DNA from: Acidimicrobiaceae bacterium
GTDB lineage: Bacteria > Actinomycetota > Acidimicrobiia > Acidimicrobiales > Ilumatobacteraceae
Direction of reading: 5' to 3'
NCBI GenBank assembly: GCA_947487095.1
Contig: CANKVI010000053.1
Location: forward strand, 1-6,668
Length of the DNA stretch: 6,668 bases
This document shows positions 6,412 to 6,668 of the stretch, piece after piece. Every line of letters begins with the position of its first letter. Position 1 is the stretch's first letter. Made by a program: the position numbers and the translations under genes. The notes beneath the pieces were generated by a model. The model was not told where the DNA came from. It saw only the letters and a list, made by a program, of their open reading frames with translations, and searched no databases.

Positions 6412-6527
6412 CGCGTAATCATTCGGGTATCCCTCAAATGCGGATTACTCAATAGGGAGTCCGCTCTGTGGTAATTTGTCCGTTAGTCGGACAAATCGCC
6501 GACATGAACATATGGGGGTAATTCAAT
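6412..6527. other. Intergenic leader between the lyase and membrane-protein genes
   Basis: These 116 bp hold the long operator palindrome (6474-6496), extra half-sites and a possible -10 box TAATTT (6472-6477) with no good -35. GTAATC (6415-6420) and GATTAC (6443-6448) could pair across 22 bases, but no T-run follows, so no intrinsic terminator is supported. GGGGG (6514-6518) is the probable ribosome site of the next gene, 9 nt before its ATG. Confidence 0.5.
6458..6504. promoter_or_regulatory. Operator-like 9-bp-arm palindrome with flanking half-sites
   Basis: ATTTGTCCG-TTAGT-CGGACAAAT (6474-6496) is a perfect inverted repeat with 9-bp arms and the same 5-bp spacing and core as the site at 2269-2285. 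AGTCCG (6458-6463) and CCGACA (6499-6504) are one-mismatch half-sites on either side, the latter exactly 11 bp after CGGACA. It overlaps the possible -10 box TAATTT, so repression by occlusion is plausible. The IclR protein encoded nearby is the first candidate to bind it. Confidence 0.7.
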
Positions 6528-6668
6528 ATGGGAAATTCACTTGCGCCCAGCGCCTCGCAGCGTTGGCACAAATGGGTTGAAGCTCATCCAGTAGGCGGCC
6601 TCGCCGTCATTGGTTTGATCGCAACCCAACTCGGCACGTACTTCGGTTACGTGTTTCCAGCGTTCGGT
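6528..6668 (+). CDS. Membrane protein, 3' end cut by window edge
   Basis: ATG at 6528, preceded by GGGGG with a 9-nt gap, opens a frame that runs to the window edge (47 codons). The peptide begins MGNSLAPSASQRWHKWVEAH, a soluble start with basic and aromatic residues. Residues about 22-47 (PVGGLAVIGLIATQLGTYFG and on) are apolar enough for a transmembrane helix, with the short N-terminal part probably cytoplasmic. I do not recognise the family. Its position behind the long operator copy, downstream of the CoA-transferase/lyase pair, would fit an uptake or envelope component of the same regulon, but nothing in the visible peptide proves transport. Confidence 0.65.
   Translation, partial: MGNSLAPSASQRWHKWVEAHPVGGLAVIGLIATQLGTYFGYVFPAFG

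Noticed and set aside
6415..6458. Weak hairpins after the lyase gene (GTAATC/GATTAC and TCCCT/AGGGA)
   Set aside because: The arms are only 5-6 bp with loops of about 20 bases and no T-run follows, so an intrinsic terminator is not supported.
6504..6521. Five-codon open frame (MNIWG) just before the membrane-protein gene
   Set aside because: It is very short, has no ribosome site of its own and overlaps the next gene's ribosome site; a leader peptide is possible but nothing supports it.

Overview
The window looks like bacterial chromosome of intermediate GC content. Gene packing is tight: one-base and four-base stop/start or stop/stop overlaps, and a 7-base gap between convergent genes. The protein styles (an SGNH esterase with a cysteine-rich tail, a peptidase with short G-x-TW-x-x-D repeats, an IclR regulator of the PcaR/PcaU type) suggest an Actinomycetota member, perhaps a planktonic one. 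That assignment is an impression from the sequences and is weak. No RNA gene, insertion sequence, CRISPR array or prophage is visible.

Left part (1-2191): two convergent genes whose stop codons overlap by 4 bp. The first, cut by the left edge, is an SGNH-type esterase/acyltransferase domain. The second, on the minus strand, is an M14 zinc carboxypeptidase of unusual build: about 175 N-terminal residues carrying two copies of a 56-residue repeat, then a twin-arginine-like SRRNFL motif with a hydrophobic segment, then a linker and an apparently intact peptidase domain. Both probably act outside the cytoplasm, on the envelope or on peptides.

Right part (2192-6668): a probable catabolic gene cluster. 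A plus-strand pair (VOC/glyoxalase-fold protein, alpha/beta hydrolase) runs into a convergent IclR-family regulator. Divergent from the regulator is a second plus-strand pair: a class III (CaiB/BaiF) CoA-transferase and a small citrate-synthase-fold protein resembling citryl-CoA lyase. A membrane-protein gene begins 116 bp further on and is cut by the right edge. A reasonable reading is that an organic acid is activated by CoA transfer from a donor thioester, then cleaved by a retro-Claisen step to acetyl-CoA and an oxo acid, while the VOC protein and hydrolase prepare the substrate or act on a related compound. The substrate is unknown.

The strongest non-coding signal is a shared palindrome, TGTCCG-N5-CGGACA. 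It occurs upstream of the VOC/hydrolase pair (2269-2285) and, extended to perfect 9-bp arms, upstream of the membrane-protein gene (6474-6496). Further degenerate half-sites lie next to both. This looks like an operator joining the flanking transcription units into one regulon, most simply under the IclR protein encoded between them. No good copy is seen in the 62-bp gap between the regulator and the CoA-transferase.
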